Of a stretch of DNA of 64,000 nucleotides, positions 44,511 through 53,733 are shown one piece after another; position 1 is the stretch's first letter, and each line of letters starts with the position of its first letter. The notes under the pieces were generated by a model. The model searched no databases and was not told the origin of the DNA. It was given only the letters and a program-made list of their open reading frames with translations. Origin of the DNA: Spirosoma utsteinense. Lineage in GTDB: Bacteria > Bacteroidota > Bacteroidia > Cytophagales > Spirosomataceae. The stretch covers positions 186,001 through 250,000 of the forward strand of contig NZ_VFIA01000003.1 in NCBI RefSeq assembly GCF_014282275.1, given 5' to 3'. Position numbers and translations under genes: made by a program.

Positions 44511-44566
44511 AAAAAAGGGTGAAGGGTTTAATGAACAGACATTCCTATTCATTAAACCCTTCACCC
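44511..44566 (-). terminator. Intrinsic terminator behind the PVC-type cytochrome gene
   Basis: Perfect 19-bp stem (44517-44535 with 44548-44566; left arm GGGTGAAGGGTTTAATGAA) and 12-base loop. Read leftward it ends in a T tract (complement of the A run 44511-44516), fitting leftward transcription. Confidence 0.88.
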
Positions 44567-44604
44567 ATTCTACATGCCTAACCCGCTTACAACCTGCCTG
44601 CTAC

Positions 44605-47600
44605 CTACTGCTTCAGCAAAAACGCTGTCAAATCAGCTATTTGTTGGGGTTTGAGACCCATCGACTCAGGGCGGGGCATAAGACTGTTTTTGAACTGACG
44701 GCGTGATGACACGCTGGCTGTCGGGATTGTATGCTTCTGTCCCGTTACCCCTTTGATAACGACCGACTGTTCGCCATCACTCACCAGAAAACCGTAGTAA
44801 GTCTGCCCGGTTTTGGTAGTAACCAGCCACGGCTCGTAACCAAACGCAATACCCGCACTGGGATTCAGAATAGCGTCGAGCAGGGCGTTTTTGTCGAGTT
44901 TTTGGTGGATCTGCGTTAGCTCCGGCCCAACGTCGTTGCCGAGTTGCTTGTGGCGATGGCAAGAGGCACACGTGGTTTTGAACACCGCCTGGCCCGTTCG
45001 TTCGTCACCCGTCAGCGAAGCGATCTGGTCGAGTACCAACCCGGCCCGGCCACTGGTGACCGAAGCGGCTGGCGCGGGTGTCGGCGATACAACCGGGCTT
45101 TCTTTGGTCTCTTTCATAATAGCCTCTTTTTTTACCGGTTCCGCTTTCGTTGTTTCGGCTTTGGCAATCACCTTCCTGGGCGATTCAGGTTTAGGCATCT
45201 CAACGGGAGCCGTTTCTGCTCTGGTGACCTCCACCCGGACGGGTTCGGTACGCACAGGTTCAGAACGTACTTGTTCGGCAACGACCGGCTCAACGGCTTT
45301 CTTCGGGCTAAAATATTCTCTTGACATCGTCCGTACGGTCTGGTCCGGATTTTTCAACATCGTTGACGACACCGCCTTCATGAGCACATCCGATAATTTA
45401 CCTTCGGCCGCTAACCCTACCAGTATTTTTCCTCCTTCGGGGTCGCGGGCCATTTCGAGCGCGGTCCGGCGCTTTTCTGTATCTGACTTGTACTCATCTA
45501 GCAGCACCTGCCGCCTGGCCAGCATTTTCTGCTCACTGGCCGATACTTTCGTTGGCATCAGCTCATCCCAGTTCAGCAGTTTAGCCCAATCGTTACCGCG
45601 CCGAAAGCCCGTCCAGTAATTTGCCTGATCGGCAATGTCTTTATCGGGCGATTTGGTCAGGTCAACCATAGCCTGAGCGGCAGCGCGGCTCTTGATGAAT
45701 CCCAGCGTTACAATCGCCTGTTTACGGGCGTCGGCCGAAAGTTGTTGGGCGTCGGCTCGTTTTTTCAGCAATTCAACGGCCGAGGGCGGGTGTAGCTCCC
45801 AGATCAGATTAGCCGTTTTCTGATCCCACACAACCGGATCGGCGGGGAGTGTCGGGCGGAGGTCATCGAACAGGGCTTCTTCTTTCCCATCGGCAGCCTG
45901 ACCGAGGGCGGTCAGGTAGTAGCGATCCTGCCCGTCGTAGCGTTTGATCAGATTCAGCAGCATGAAACGGCACTCGGCATAGGGCACATCGCGCAGCGCA
46001 ATAGCCACGTCCCGGCGGACGGCCGCACTGGGGTCGTTGGCAAGATTACCCAGCAACGGCATCAGCGCTTTCTGCGAAGCGGTCAACGATGGAATCGCTT
46101 TTGAATTTTCGGGGGTTATACTTCGCAGCGCCCGTAGCGCTACCAGCCGTGTCGACGCATCAGCTGCTTTCAGTAAACGCTCTACCTCAAACTGCCCTTC
46201 GGCCCCTAAATGGGCGAGCAGATAGATGGCCCGCGCCCTATGGTACGGATTTGTCGATGTCAGCAACGCCATAACGGGTTCGACGGCCTCTTCGCCCCGC
46301 TCCTTCAGCCCCTCGAAACCCAGCATCCGTACGTTAACAGCCGGGTTGAGCAGGGCCGCAATCTGACCATCGATGGTGCGTAAATCAATCCTGGGCGAAC
46401 GCAGTTTCTTTCCTTTGGGCGTAATCCGGTAGATGCGTCCATAGCCTTCTTTATCCTGCATCTGATGGCCGCCCACCACGGGATCATACCAGTCGGCGAT
46501 GTACAGCGCGCCATCGGTACCCACCGTAATATCGCTTGGCCGAAACCATTTGCGGGTGTCCGTTGCTACATCGTCCCATTTGTAATTTTCGCTGACTTGC
46601 GGGAAGGTACTGATCAGATCGGTGCGTGGCATCCGGTACCCCGCTCCCCATGACTCCGGTTTGTACGAAAAGATCACATTCCGGCCAGCCTCGGCGCTGA
46701 GCACTATGCCCCGGTACTGGGGGCCCAGCTGATCGCCTTCGTACACGACCATACCCGTAGGAGAACCGGCTCCCGAGATATCGCCTACGGGCATTACGCC
46801 GGGATCTTCCTGATGCCAGTGGGCCACGGGGATGGACTGTCCGGGGCGCTGGTCGCCCTGCCAGTAGCGGGTTCCATCGTTGCTGAAATACCCTGCGTTA
46901 CCGCCTTCCATAAGCCAGCTCGTGCGGCAGGCTACTACCTGATCGTCGTTGTCGTTCTGCCACATGTTGCCATAGGAGTCCAGCGCCGTTTCGTAATTGT
47001 TGCGGAAGTTATGGCCCATGACTTTCAGGTTGGACCCGTCGGGGTTGATCCTCAGGGCCATACCGCCCACCCATACCCGCCCATCGTCGCTCACCTGATT
47101 GCCGTGGTTGATTTTGTTGTAGGGCGTTCCTCCCACATACAGACTTCCGGAGCGGAGTGTCCAGCCGTCGCGGTCGGTAACAACATGCGGTCCGGCATTA
47201 CCCGTGTTGAAATAGTATTTGCCGTCGGGCCCGGCCACAACGGCATGTAGCGCATGATCGTGGTCCAGCCCGCCAAAGCCTGTTAGCATAACCTCTTTCT
47301 TATCGGGCTTGTCATCGCCGTTTTCGTCGGTATACACCACGATATTGGGCGAACAGGAGACAATGACCTTATTGCCAATGACAGCAATGCCCAGGGGCGA
47401 TACCAGGTCAGGATCGGTAACGAACACTTTGCTCGCATCGGCTTTTCCGTCTCCATTGGTATCCTCGAGGATCATGACCCGCTCGCCTTCCGGATGGTTG
47501 AGCCGGTTGCGGGACCCATCCGATCCGGGACTATCCGGTCTCGAACCATCCGGTCCGGGCTTGTTATTGAATTTGCGATAGTTGACCGCTTCCGTAATCC

Positions 47601-47880
47601 AGACCCGCCCTTTGGCGTCAATGTCCATATTGGTCGGATTGTAGAACATAGGCGCTTCAGCCCAAAGCGTAGCTTCGAGGTCATCGGGCAGGTAGAGCGT
47701 CTGGCCCGAATCCCGGCCCATTGCGCCCAGATGCTGCGGATGAAGACCGTTTGTGCCGGCGGGTTCGTAGCTGGTTGACGGTTTCGTTGACACCGAAACG
47801 GTTTGTCCGGCCAGATACAGCAAACCGGCCGTTGTCAGAAACAGGGGCAGTCTATTGAAAGCAGTTAGTGTTGTCTTCAT
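44605..47880 (-). CDS. PVC-type heme-binding cytochrome c / beta-propeller dehydrogenase protein with HEAT repeats
   Basis: 1091 residues. The start at 47880 gives MKTTLTAFNRLPLFLTTAGLLYLAG, a signal peptide. Domains: a seven-bladed sugar-dehydrogenase-like propeller (TNMDIDAKGRVWITEAV, GGLDHDHALHA, TVGTDGALYIADWYDP), HEAT-like helical repeats (about 490-700), a charged Glu/Val/Pro/Lys-rich linker (about 840-930), and a C-terminal cytochrome c with CASCH near residue 970 and a probable Met ligand in SLMPRP. It is probably a periplasmic redox enzyme of sugar or polyol metabolism; the substrate is unknown. The isomerase-like gene precedes it by about 50 bases. Confidence 0.93.
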   Translation of the reverse strand: MKTTLTAFNRLPLFLTTAGLLYLAGQTVSVSTKPSTSYEPAGTNGLHPQHLGAMGRDSGQTLYLPDDLEATLWAEAPMFYNPTNMDIDAKGRVWITEAVNYRKFNNKPGPDGSRPDSPGSDGSRNRLNHPEGERVMILEDTNGDGKADASKVFVTDPDLVSPLGIAVIGNKVIVSCSPNIVVYTDENGDDKPDKKEVMLTGFGGLDHDHALHAVVAGPDGKYYFNTGNAGPHVVTDRDGWTLRSGSLYVGGTPYNKINHGNQVSDDGRVWVGGMALRINPDGSNLKVMGHNFRNNYETALDSYGNMWQNDNDDQVVACRTSWLMEGGNAGYFSNDGTRYWQGDQRPGQSIPVAHWHQEDPGVMPVGDISGAGSPTGMVVYEGDQLGPQYRGIVLSAEAGRNVIFSYKPESWGAGYRMPRTDLISTFPQVSENYKWDDVATDTRKWFRPSDITVGTDGALYIADWYDPVVGGHQMQDKEGYGRIYRITPKGKKLRSPRIDLRTIDGQIAALLNPAVNVRMLGFEGLKERGEEAVEPVMALLTSTNPYHRARAIYLLAHLGAEGQFEVERLLKAADASTRLVALRALRSITPENSKAIPSLTASQKALMPLLGNLANDPSAAVRRDVAIALRDVPYAECRFMLLNLIKRYDGQDRYYLTALGQAADGKEEALFDDLRPTLPADPVVWDQKTANLIWELHPPSAVELLKKRADAQQLSADARKQAIVTLGFIKSRAAAQAMVDLTKSPDKDIADQANYWTGFRRGNDWAKLLNWDELMPTKVSASEQKMLARRQVLLDEYKSDTEKRRTALEMARDPEGGKILVGLAAEGKLSDVLMKAVSSTMLKNPDQTVRTMSREYFSPKKAVEPVVAEQVRSEPVRTEPVRVEVTRAETAPVEMPKPESPRKVIAKAETTKAEPVKKEAIMKETKESPVVSPTPAPAASVTSGRAGLVLDQIASLTGDERTGQAVFKTTCASCHRHKQLGNDVGPELTQIHQKLDKNALLDAILNPSAGIAFGYEPWLVTTKTGQTYYGFLVSDGEQSVVIKGVTGQKHTIPTASVSSRRQFKNSLMPRPESMGLKPQQIADLTAFLLKQ

Positions 47881-47930
47881 ACATACACGTTCATCCAACC
47901 ATTCACAAAACCGGATGAGCAATAAATAAT

Positions 47931-48785
47931 TTACACAAACAGCGACCGTACGGTCCTGTTGTTAGCGATGTAACTTTCCAGCATGGGTTTCCCAGCAGGT
48001 ACGGCCCCTTCTATATGAATCCAGCCGGTATACCCAATGTCATCAAGGGCTTCTTTTACCTGGTTCAGATCGACGTTTCCCTGGCCCAGCAGGTGACCGT
48101 TCTCTTTCAGATGAAACTCACAGATACGGTTTTTGCCCAGTAATCGAATCTCGCGGGCAATGTCGTATCCCATTACCGACGCATTACAGACATCGTAGTA
48201 TACCTGTACGGCGGGTGAGCCGACGGCATCCAGGATGGCCAGGTGCGCCGGTGCCGACAACCAGGATTCGATGCCCAGCACCACGCCAGCCCGTTCGGCT
48301 TTAGGGGCCACAGCCTTTAACCGGTCGATAACGATTTGTGTGCCTATTTTGTCATCGCGAAGGTCGTTCTTTGAGAAAAAAGCCAGCAGAACTGTTCGTA
48401 CGCCCAACGCGTTGGCTACATCGACACTGTCCTGCACCCATTGCTCCGTGCGTGGATCGGATTTGTACGGAATTTCGTTCAGTAGACCGATGGCCAGGCC
48501 ACCAATGGCCACCCCCGATGCCCTGGCGGACTCTATGACTATTTTCTGCACGTCCTTCTGACGCAAATGTTCGTGGTTGGTTTTCGTGTTCAGGCTTACC
48601 TGCACACCATCCAGTCCGATTTGCTTTGCTACGGAAAACGCGTTAACATCACCGGCCGGACCAATGGACCAGTCGCAGGCACCGACCCGGAACCGGCTGC
48701 CGGCTATTTCCCGCGGCAGGGCAGGACAGGCAAGCGCCGTTAAACCGGCCCCTAGTGAATAGCGAAGTGCGTCACGACGGTTCAT
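47931..48785 (-). CDS. Exported sugar phosphate isomerase/epimerase-like TIM-barrel protein
   Basis: 284 residues from MNRRDALRYSLGAGLTALACP (an ATG three codons upstream is equally possible). The twin Arg followed by a hydrophobic stretch suggests Tat export, common for xylose-isomerase-like TIM-barrel proteins in Bacteroidota. The barrel shows GVQVSLNTK, LGIESWL, VYYDVCNASV, CEFHLKENG and WIHIEGAVP, which carry the metal-binding Glu, Asp and His. It lies upstream of the PVC-type cytochrome gene in the same direction, a frequent pairing. The substrate is not known. Confidence 0.9.
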   Translation of the reverse strand: MNRRDALRYSLGAGLTALACPALPREIAGSRFRVGACDWSIGPAGDVNAFSVAKQIGLDGVQVSLNTKTNHEHLRQKDVQKIVIESARASGVAIGGLAIGLLNEIPYKSDPRTEQWVQDSVDVANALGVRTVLLAFFSKNDLRDDKIGTQIVIDRLKAVAPKAERAGVVLGIESWLSAPAHLAILDAVGSPAVQVYYDVCNASVMGYDIAREIRLLGKNRICEFHLKENGHLLGQGNVDLNQVKEALDDIGYTGWIHIEGAVPAGKPMLESYIANNRTVRSLFV

Positions 48786-48919
48786 ACGAAACATCTATCG
48801 AAGAGTTTACCAAATATACATGAATCGACAGTAAGGCGTTAAAATCTAACCAGTATGTACTGTCCATTAAACTGGTACTTATCTTTTTTCGCATTTTTCT
48901 ACACAGGTACCAGGCTGAT

Positions 48920-48927
48920 TATCTTTA
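48920..48927 (+). promoter_or_regulatory. Possible -7 promoter box of the second ECF sigma operon
   Basis: TATCTTTA, identical to the box upstream of the first ECF operon (8265-8272), 78 bases ahead of the sigma start codon. The shared sequence may reflect use of the housekeeping sigma factor or autoregulation. Confidence 0.35.
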
Positions 48928-49004
48928 AAAAGGGCGCATAATTTTTTTTTACCCCATTCCAACTATCCTTACCCAAACAGGGTCTTCAGTTTGTCAACGT
49001 TGGT

Positions 49005-49565
49005 ATGCAGGATGAATACGCATTAGTCGAAGGGTGCCGTCGGCAAGACCGGATTGTGCAGCGACAGCTCTATGAGCGGTTTGCCGGGAAGCTCTTTGTC
49101 GTTTGTAAACGGTATGTCAAAGACCCCGACGAAGCCGAGGATGTGCTACAGGACGCGTTTGTGAAGGTCTTTCGGCATATCGATACATTTCGGTTCGAGT
49201 GTCCGCTGGAAGCCTGGCTCAAACGCATCGTGATCAATACGGCATTGAAGCACATTCGGAAAGAGAAACCCTGGGAACATGCGGTTGATGTGCAGGAGCT
49301 GGCTCCTGTTCTGCCGCAGGCCGATACGAGCCTGCCTGCACTGAATTATCAATACCTGCTCCAGCTGATCCAGGAACTGCCACCCGGGTGCCGGGCGGTG
49401 TTCAACCTCTATGCCATTGAGGGCTACAACCATCCGGAAATTGCCGAACTACTCGATATAGCAGAAGGAACCTCCAAATCGCAGTATGCCCGGGCGCGTG
49501 GTTTGCTGCAGCAGAAGTTACAACGTGAACAACGATATGGCTTACCGCCTGTGAGAAATGAGTGA
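49005..49565 (+). CDS. RNA polymerase sigma-70 factor, ECF type (second)
   Basis: 186 residues with region 2 (IVQRQLYERFAGKLFVVCKRYVKDPDEAEDVLQDAFVKVF) and region 4 (LPPGCRAVFNLYAIEGYNHPEIAELLDIAEGTSKSQYARAR) signatures. It is close in layout to the first ECF sigma at 8372 but not a near-copy. The last codons overlap the start of the next gene by eight bases, so the two are coupled. The operon downstream encodes a membrane/beta-barrel protein, lipoproteins and a serpin, suggesting an envelope-linked regulon. Confidence 0.94.
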   Translation: MQDEYALVEGCRRQDRIVQRQLYERFAGKLFVVCKRYVKDPDEAEDVLQDAFVKVFRHIDTFRFECPLEAWLKRIVINTALKHIRKEKPWEHAVDVQELAPVLPQADTSLPALNYQYLLQLIQELPPGCRAVFNLYAIEGYNHPEIAELLDIAEGTSKSQYARARGLLQQKLQREQRYGLPPVRNE

Positions 49566-51201
49566 ATTTGAACAAAATATACCGGACGATTTTTGGCGGA
49601 AAGCTTTTGAAGAAGCCGCCGAAACGCCCCCGCTCCGCGTGTGGGATGCTGTTGAGCGCCGGTTAGACGAATCCGAAAGCACCAAAATCCTGCCGCTCTG
49701 GGGTGCAGGTATGGTAGCGTCGCGGTCGGTCGTCTGGGGTTCCGGCCTGGCAGCGGCCATCGCACTGCTGCTGGTTGGCTGGTGGGTACTACAACCCGCT
49801 TCGACCGAAAAAGCCATGCCCCTGGCTCAGCATACAGCGCCTGACCAGGCCAATCGTGTTGCTTCGGCCAGTCCAAAAGAAGCGCCCGTGACCAGCTTAC
49901 GTAAACCGATGGACAGCCAGCCGCCGGTAGCGGGTCGGCCAGCGCCCGGCACCCTTGCATTTACCCCAAAAAATCGATCCGCTACAGCCAGTCATACAGT
50001 TCAACCCACCCGCCAGCGCCCTTATGACGCGCCAGTAGCCTCCGTACAGACAACGGCTCGACCAGACGATTTTGAAGACAGCCGGATTGGTGCCGCAACC
50101 AAACCGGTCGATGAACAGCCAACTGCCAACAGGCAATCAGGCCGGGTAGCACTGCAAAAGCCAGCCCCTTCAGCAGAGGTACCATCCAGCAACCGCGTGA
50201 CTTTTGTTTCCGAAACCCAAACACCGGCAACCGTTCAGCAGGCGACTATGGTGAGCGAATCGGCTTTGTCTTTCGATCCGCTCCATAAACGGGAACTCCG
50301 GCTGCGAGCACCGGCTGTGATCCAGCGTATTGTGTGGTTCCGCCCCTGGGAACCAGCGACACAACCGGATGCCGTTCAACCAAAGCGGGAAACACGCGAG
50401 GTCTGGGCATCGGTCAGTATGATGCCGGGCGCTTTCGATCCGTCGGTAGGTATACAAACGGCGCAGACATCCTTTAGTAGGGTGAATACCTTGAGTAACA
50501 GCAGTGCCAGTCAGTCGACGGTCAATAGCCGGGCCAATTTCTCCGTAGCCTACCAGGCAGGGGCCGGTTTGCAGCTGACCGAACGCTGGTCGGTTGAGTC
50601 GGGTGTTGGGTATCTGGCTGGCCGATCGACGGTCGACAGCCCGGTACAGGCCCTGGCGTTTGGTATTCAGTCATCCGGTATACTTCCTGCGACTGCGGGG
50701 AAGGGGTCTAATCTGTACGTAGATGCACTGCGGATCAATGTCGTCAACAATGCATCAGCGGCCGGCAACAATTTGGTTGCCAACTTCGATAATTCGGGAG
50801 CCTCGAACCGGTACTCGCTTCAGAACAGTTATAACCCCCAGGAGCGGCAGTCGCTTTCCAACAATTACCAGTTTGTTCAGGTACCCGTTCAGGTAGGGTA
50901 TCAGCTACGCCCGCGTAAACGGCTCGGTCTGGCCCTGATCGGCGGATTCCTGTCCAACATTTTCGTGCGCAATACCGTTGGCGACGAACTGGTCATTACG
51001 TCGAAAGACGGTGTTTATCGCCCGGTGTCGTGGGCGGCTACCATGGGTGCCCGGTTCAGATATCGGCCATCGCGCCAATGGTCGGCCTCACTGGCAGGCG
51101 TTTATCAGCCATCGCTGGGGTTGGGAACCCGGCCGGAATCGACCGTGCAGAGTCGCCCAACATCAACCGGTATGAGTTTTGGTATTGACTATCACTTTTA
51201 G
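49558..51201 (+). CDS. Membrane-anchored anti-sigma-like protein with C-terminal beta-barrel (PorT-like) domain
   Basis: 547 residues. The N-terminus (FEQNIPDDFWRKAFEEAAETPPLRVWDAVERRL..) has the cytoplasmic helical look of anti-sigma proteins; a transmembrane segment lies near residues 58-80; then a long Pro/Thr/Gln-rich linker; then a C-terminal domain ending YHF with outer-membrane beta-barrel-like strands (VSMMPGAFDPS, YQAGAGLQLTERWSVESGVGYLAG, VQVGYQLRPRKRLGLALIGG). Having a cytoplasmic-membrane segment and an outer-membrane-type domain in one chain implies a protein spanning the envelope. The role as anti-sigma factor is inferred from position. Confidence 0.8.
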   Translation: MSEFEQNIPDDFWRKAFEEAAETPPLRVWDAVERRLDESESTKILPLWGAGMVASRSVVWGSGLAAAIALLLVGWWVLQPASTEKAMPLAQHTAPDQANRVASASPKEAPVTSLRKPMDSQPPVAGRPAPGTLAFTPKNRSATASHTVQPTRQRPYDAPVASVQTTARPDDFEDSRIGAATKPVDEQPTANRQSGRVALQKPAPSAEVPSSNRVTFVSETQTPATVQQATMVSESALSFDPLHKRELRLRAPAVIQRIVWFRPWEPATQPDAVQPKRETREVWASVSMMPGAFDPSVGIQTAQTSFSRVNTLSNSSASQSTVNSRANFSVAYQAGAGLQLTERWSVESGVGYLAGRSTVDSPVQALAFGIQSSGILPATAGKGSNLYVDALRINVVNNASAAGNNLVANFDNSGASNRYSLQNSYNPQERQSLSNNYQFVQVPVQVGYQLRPRKRLGLALIGGFLSNIFVRNTVGDELVITSKDGVYRPVSWAATMGARFRYRPSRQWSASLAGVYQPSLGLGTRPESTVQSRPTSTGMSFGIDYHF

Positions 51202-51213
51202 ATGTATCCAGCT

Positions 51214-51693
51214 ATGAAACTCTTCATCCTTACCTGCCTGGTTACACTGATGCTGGGTCGATGTACAGAAACCAACATTGCCTCTTCGGCGGAGAATGCC
51301 ACATCCGATCCGCTTACCATTCGTACCGGCACGTCGTTCGGCATGTGTGTGGGTTACTGCCAGCACGATTATGTAGTCAATGGAACGACGGTTACGCTGA
51401 CCCAGAACGGCACCCGTACTCAGGCATCATCACCTACCAAAACCTGCCAGACAACGCTTACTTCGGCCGACTGGGATGCGCTGAAAGCACTGGTTAACAT
51501 TGACTCGTTCAGCAGCCAGCCCGAAACAATTGGGTGTCCAGACTGCGCCGATGGCGGAGCCGAATACGTCGAACTGGCCATGGGCGACCGTAAACACCGG
51601 GTTACCTTCAGCTATAACAAAACGATTCCGGGGTCTGAAGCACTGGTTGATGCATTGCGGAAAAGACGGGAAGCGTTTCCTGCCTGTCCATAA
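51214..51693 (+). CDS. Putative lipoprotein
   Basis: 159 residues from MKLFILTCLVTLMLGRCTETN; a start four codons earlier is possible. The signal ends in a plausible lipobox (LGRC). The mature part contains CVGYCQHDY and GCPDCADGG cysteine pairs, which may form disulfides or bind metal. It resembles no family I can name. It follows the beta-barrel gene directly and lies within the sigma-factor operon. Confidence 0.75.
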   Translation: MKLFILTCLVTLMLGRCTETNIASSAENATSDPLTIRTGTSFGMCVGYCQHDYVVNGTTVTLTQNGTRTQASSPTKTCQTTLTSADWDALKALVNIDSFSSQPETIGCPDCADGGAEYVELAMGDRKHRVTFSYNKTIPGSEALVDALRKRREAFPACP

Positions 51694-51728
51694 CAGGTCG
51701 CTATCCTGTTAGTAATGATTTTTTTGCC
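51691..51728 (+). terminator. Weak hairpin with T-tract after the lipoprotein gene
   Basis: TAACAGG and CCTGTTA (7 bp, starting at the stop codon) followed by AGTAATGATTTTTTTG. It may reduce read-through into the serpin gene, which starts 120 bases later. Confidence 0.4.
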
Positions 51729-51812
51729 GACAATCCGGCTGTTCATGTCTACCGGTAGCAACCGGTTCTGTTTAAAATTGCCAATTAAGTCTATCCTCAA
51801 ATCCGTAGTTGT

Positions 51813-53069
51813 ATGATGAAAACGAGCTTATTTTCTGCGATGACGCTGGCGATGACCAGCTTTTTGGTAACGGCCGTCAGCTGCCAGACGTCCAGCGTAA
51901 ATCCCGGCCCTGCCAATACAGTGCCGACAGGGGAACTACGCGTATCAGCGCCTTTTGTCGATCAAACCAGCCAGTTCGCGTTCGATCTCGCGAAACGGGT
52001 AGCGAAGGCAGGGGGGGAGAGCGAGAACCTGTTCATCTCGCCCTTAAGCCTGCATATGGCGCTGGGTATGATTTTAAACGGGGCCAGTGCCCAGACCGCA
52101 CAGGAGATTCAAAAAACGCTGAACCTCGACGCGCAAACACTGGCCGAAGCCAACCAGACTTACCAGAATCTGATGGTGAACCTGCCCGCCGTTGATCCGA
52201 AGGTGACGCTCCAGCTGGCAAATTCGGTCTGGTACCGCAACACCTTCGAGGTGGCTACCACATTTCAGGATGTGCTGAAGCAAACGTTCAAAGCCAACGT
52301 GTCGGCGCAGGATTTTAATGACCCGGCTACTGTTGGAAAAATAAACAGCTGGGCCAGCGAGAAAACCAATGGTAAAATCCCTAAAGTACTCGACGCTATC
52401 CAGCCCGACAATGTACTGTTCTTACTGAATGCGCTGTATTTCAAAGGAGACTGGAAAACGCAGTTCAAGCCCGAGAGTACGATCGATTCGCCGTTCAGAC
52501 TGGTAACGGGTGCGGAGAAGACGGTGCGGATGATGCGGCTCGAAACCGAGATGCGCCGGGCGTTTCGGCCCACGTTTACAGCCTTCGAACTGCCTTACGG
52601 CGCGGATAACAGCAAGTTTGCGATGACAGTGCTGCTACCTGCCGAGAACACCACAGCCACTGCCGTAATGAACAGCCTGACCGGTGCCGACTGGAGCCAG
52701 TTACAGAAAGATATGACCGTTAGTAAGGTCGATATTGGCCTGCCCAAGTTCACCCTGAACTACGCGGTCAAACTGAACAGCATACTGAGCGATATGGGCA
52801 TGCCGACGGCCTTCACAGATCGGGCTGATTTCACAAAAATGAACCCGAAGGGGAATCTTCTGCTGAGTTTTGTGAAACAGAATACGTTTGTGGCTGTTGA
52901 CGAGAAAGGCACCGAAGCGGCTGCGGTCACAACAGGGGGTTTTTCAACGACGTCGTATAAGGAGCCAACGCTCTGCAACCGCCCCTTTGTGTTTGTGATT
53001 CATGAGAAAACGTCAGGCACGGTGCTGTTCGTAGGCAAGATTGCCGATCCAACAAAAACCAATTCATGA
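51813..53069 (+). CDS. Serpin (serine protease inhibitor), lipoprotein
   Basis: 418 residues starting MMKTSLFSAMTLAMTSFLVTAVSC, a lipoprotein-type signal. The serpin fold is clear: NLFISPLSLHMALGM, LLNALYFKGDWKTQFKPE, FELPYGADNSKFAMTVLLP and the C-terminal NRPFVFVIHEKTSGTVLFVGKI. The hinge of the reactive centre loop, VDEKGTEAAAVT, has the small residues of inhibitory serpins, so it should trap serine proteases by insertion of the loop. Envelope location suggests defence against proteases of hosts, predators or the cell itself. A coupled lipoprotein gene follows. Confidence 0.95.
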   Translation: MMKTSLFSAMTLAMTSFLVTAVSCQTSSVNPGPANTVPTGELRVSAPFVDQTSQFAFDLAKRVAKAGGESENLFISPLSLHMALGMILNGASAQTAQEIQKTLNLDAQTLAEANQTYQNLMVNLPAVDPKVTLQLANSVWYRNTFEVATTFQDVLKQTFKANVSAQDFNDPATVGKINSWASEKTNGKIPKVLDAIQPDNVLFLLNALYFKGDWKTQFKPESTIDSPFRLVTGAEKTVRMMRLETEMRRAFRPTFTAFELPYGADNSKFAMTVLLPAENTTATAVMNSLTGADWSQLQKDMTVSKVDIGLPKFTLNYAVKLNSILSDMGMPTAFTDRADFTKMNPKGNLLLSFVKQNTFVAVDEKGTEAAAVTTGGFSTTSYKEPTLCNRPFVFVIHEKTSGTVLFVGKIADPTKTNS

Positions 53070-53506
53070 AGCAAGCAATCCTAGCCGCTTTTGTCATCCT
53101 GTCATTGGCTCAGTGCAATCAGGAGAAACGGGAAGTGGCCCCAAGCGTAGCCAAACTGGCTGGTACCTGGCAACTGCTTGGCCCAGACTCTACCTACGCG
53201 ACTACGTTGGTATTTGCGCTGGATACGGCCAATCCACCCAATGATATCATCCATTTCAGTGCAGCCGGGAAAGCCGCCGTAAACACATACAACGGCTTCC
53301 TGTCGGCAGCGGTTGACGGGCTGATGATTTTCACGAGTGTGGGCAGCACCAAGATAGCGGGGCCGCCCGCAGCCATGCAGTTCGAGCAACTGTATTTAGC
53401 CAGCCTGCGCGAAGTTGTCCGTTTTGAACTGCCAACCGACAGCCAGTTGAGGCTGCTCCACGGCGGAGAAAAACCGGGAATATTGGTGTACAAACGCGTG
53501 CAGTGA
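53066..53506 (+). CDS. META/lipocalin-like lipoprotein
   Basis: 146 residues from MKQAILAAFVILSLAQCNQEK, a lipobox signal. The mature beta-rich domain opens LAGTWQLLGPDS, which resembles the beginning of META or lipocalin-like domains, and ends with LVYKRV. The start codon overlaps the serpin stop (ATGA), so both are expressed together. Function unknown; it may accompany the serpin at the cell surface. Confidence 0.75.
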   Translation: MKQAILAAFVILSLAQCNQEKREVAPSVAKLAGTWQLLGPDSTYATTLVFALDTANPPNDIIHFSAAGKAAVNTYNGFLSAAVDGLMIFTSVGSTKIAGPPAAMQFEQLYLASLREVVRFELPTDSQLRLLHGGEKPGILVYKRVQ

Positions 53507-53628
53507 GCCAACCGATTTGATGTTTGCCGACCTCTGCCAACGCGCGATCAGCAGAAAAGCCAGCCTTTGTGCTGACGTAACGCAGGTACACCAACGACAC
53601 TAATTTATAACTTTTGTGTAAGACCAAC

Positions 53629-53670
53629 ATTGCCCGGCCGTAGTCAAGACAGCCGGGCAATTTTATTTTC
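53629..53670 (+). terminator. Intrinsic terminator of the sigma/serpin operon
   Basis: ATTGCCCGGC (53629-53638) pairs with GCCGGGCAAT (53652-53661) over 10 bp, then TTTATTTTC. Confidence 0.85.
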
Positions 53671-53733
53671 AACCGGTTACAACCCTTTTGGAACAGACAA
53701 GATCATTGCGGTATCTATCAACGCATACAGTCT

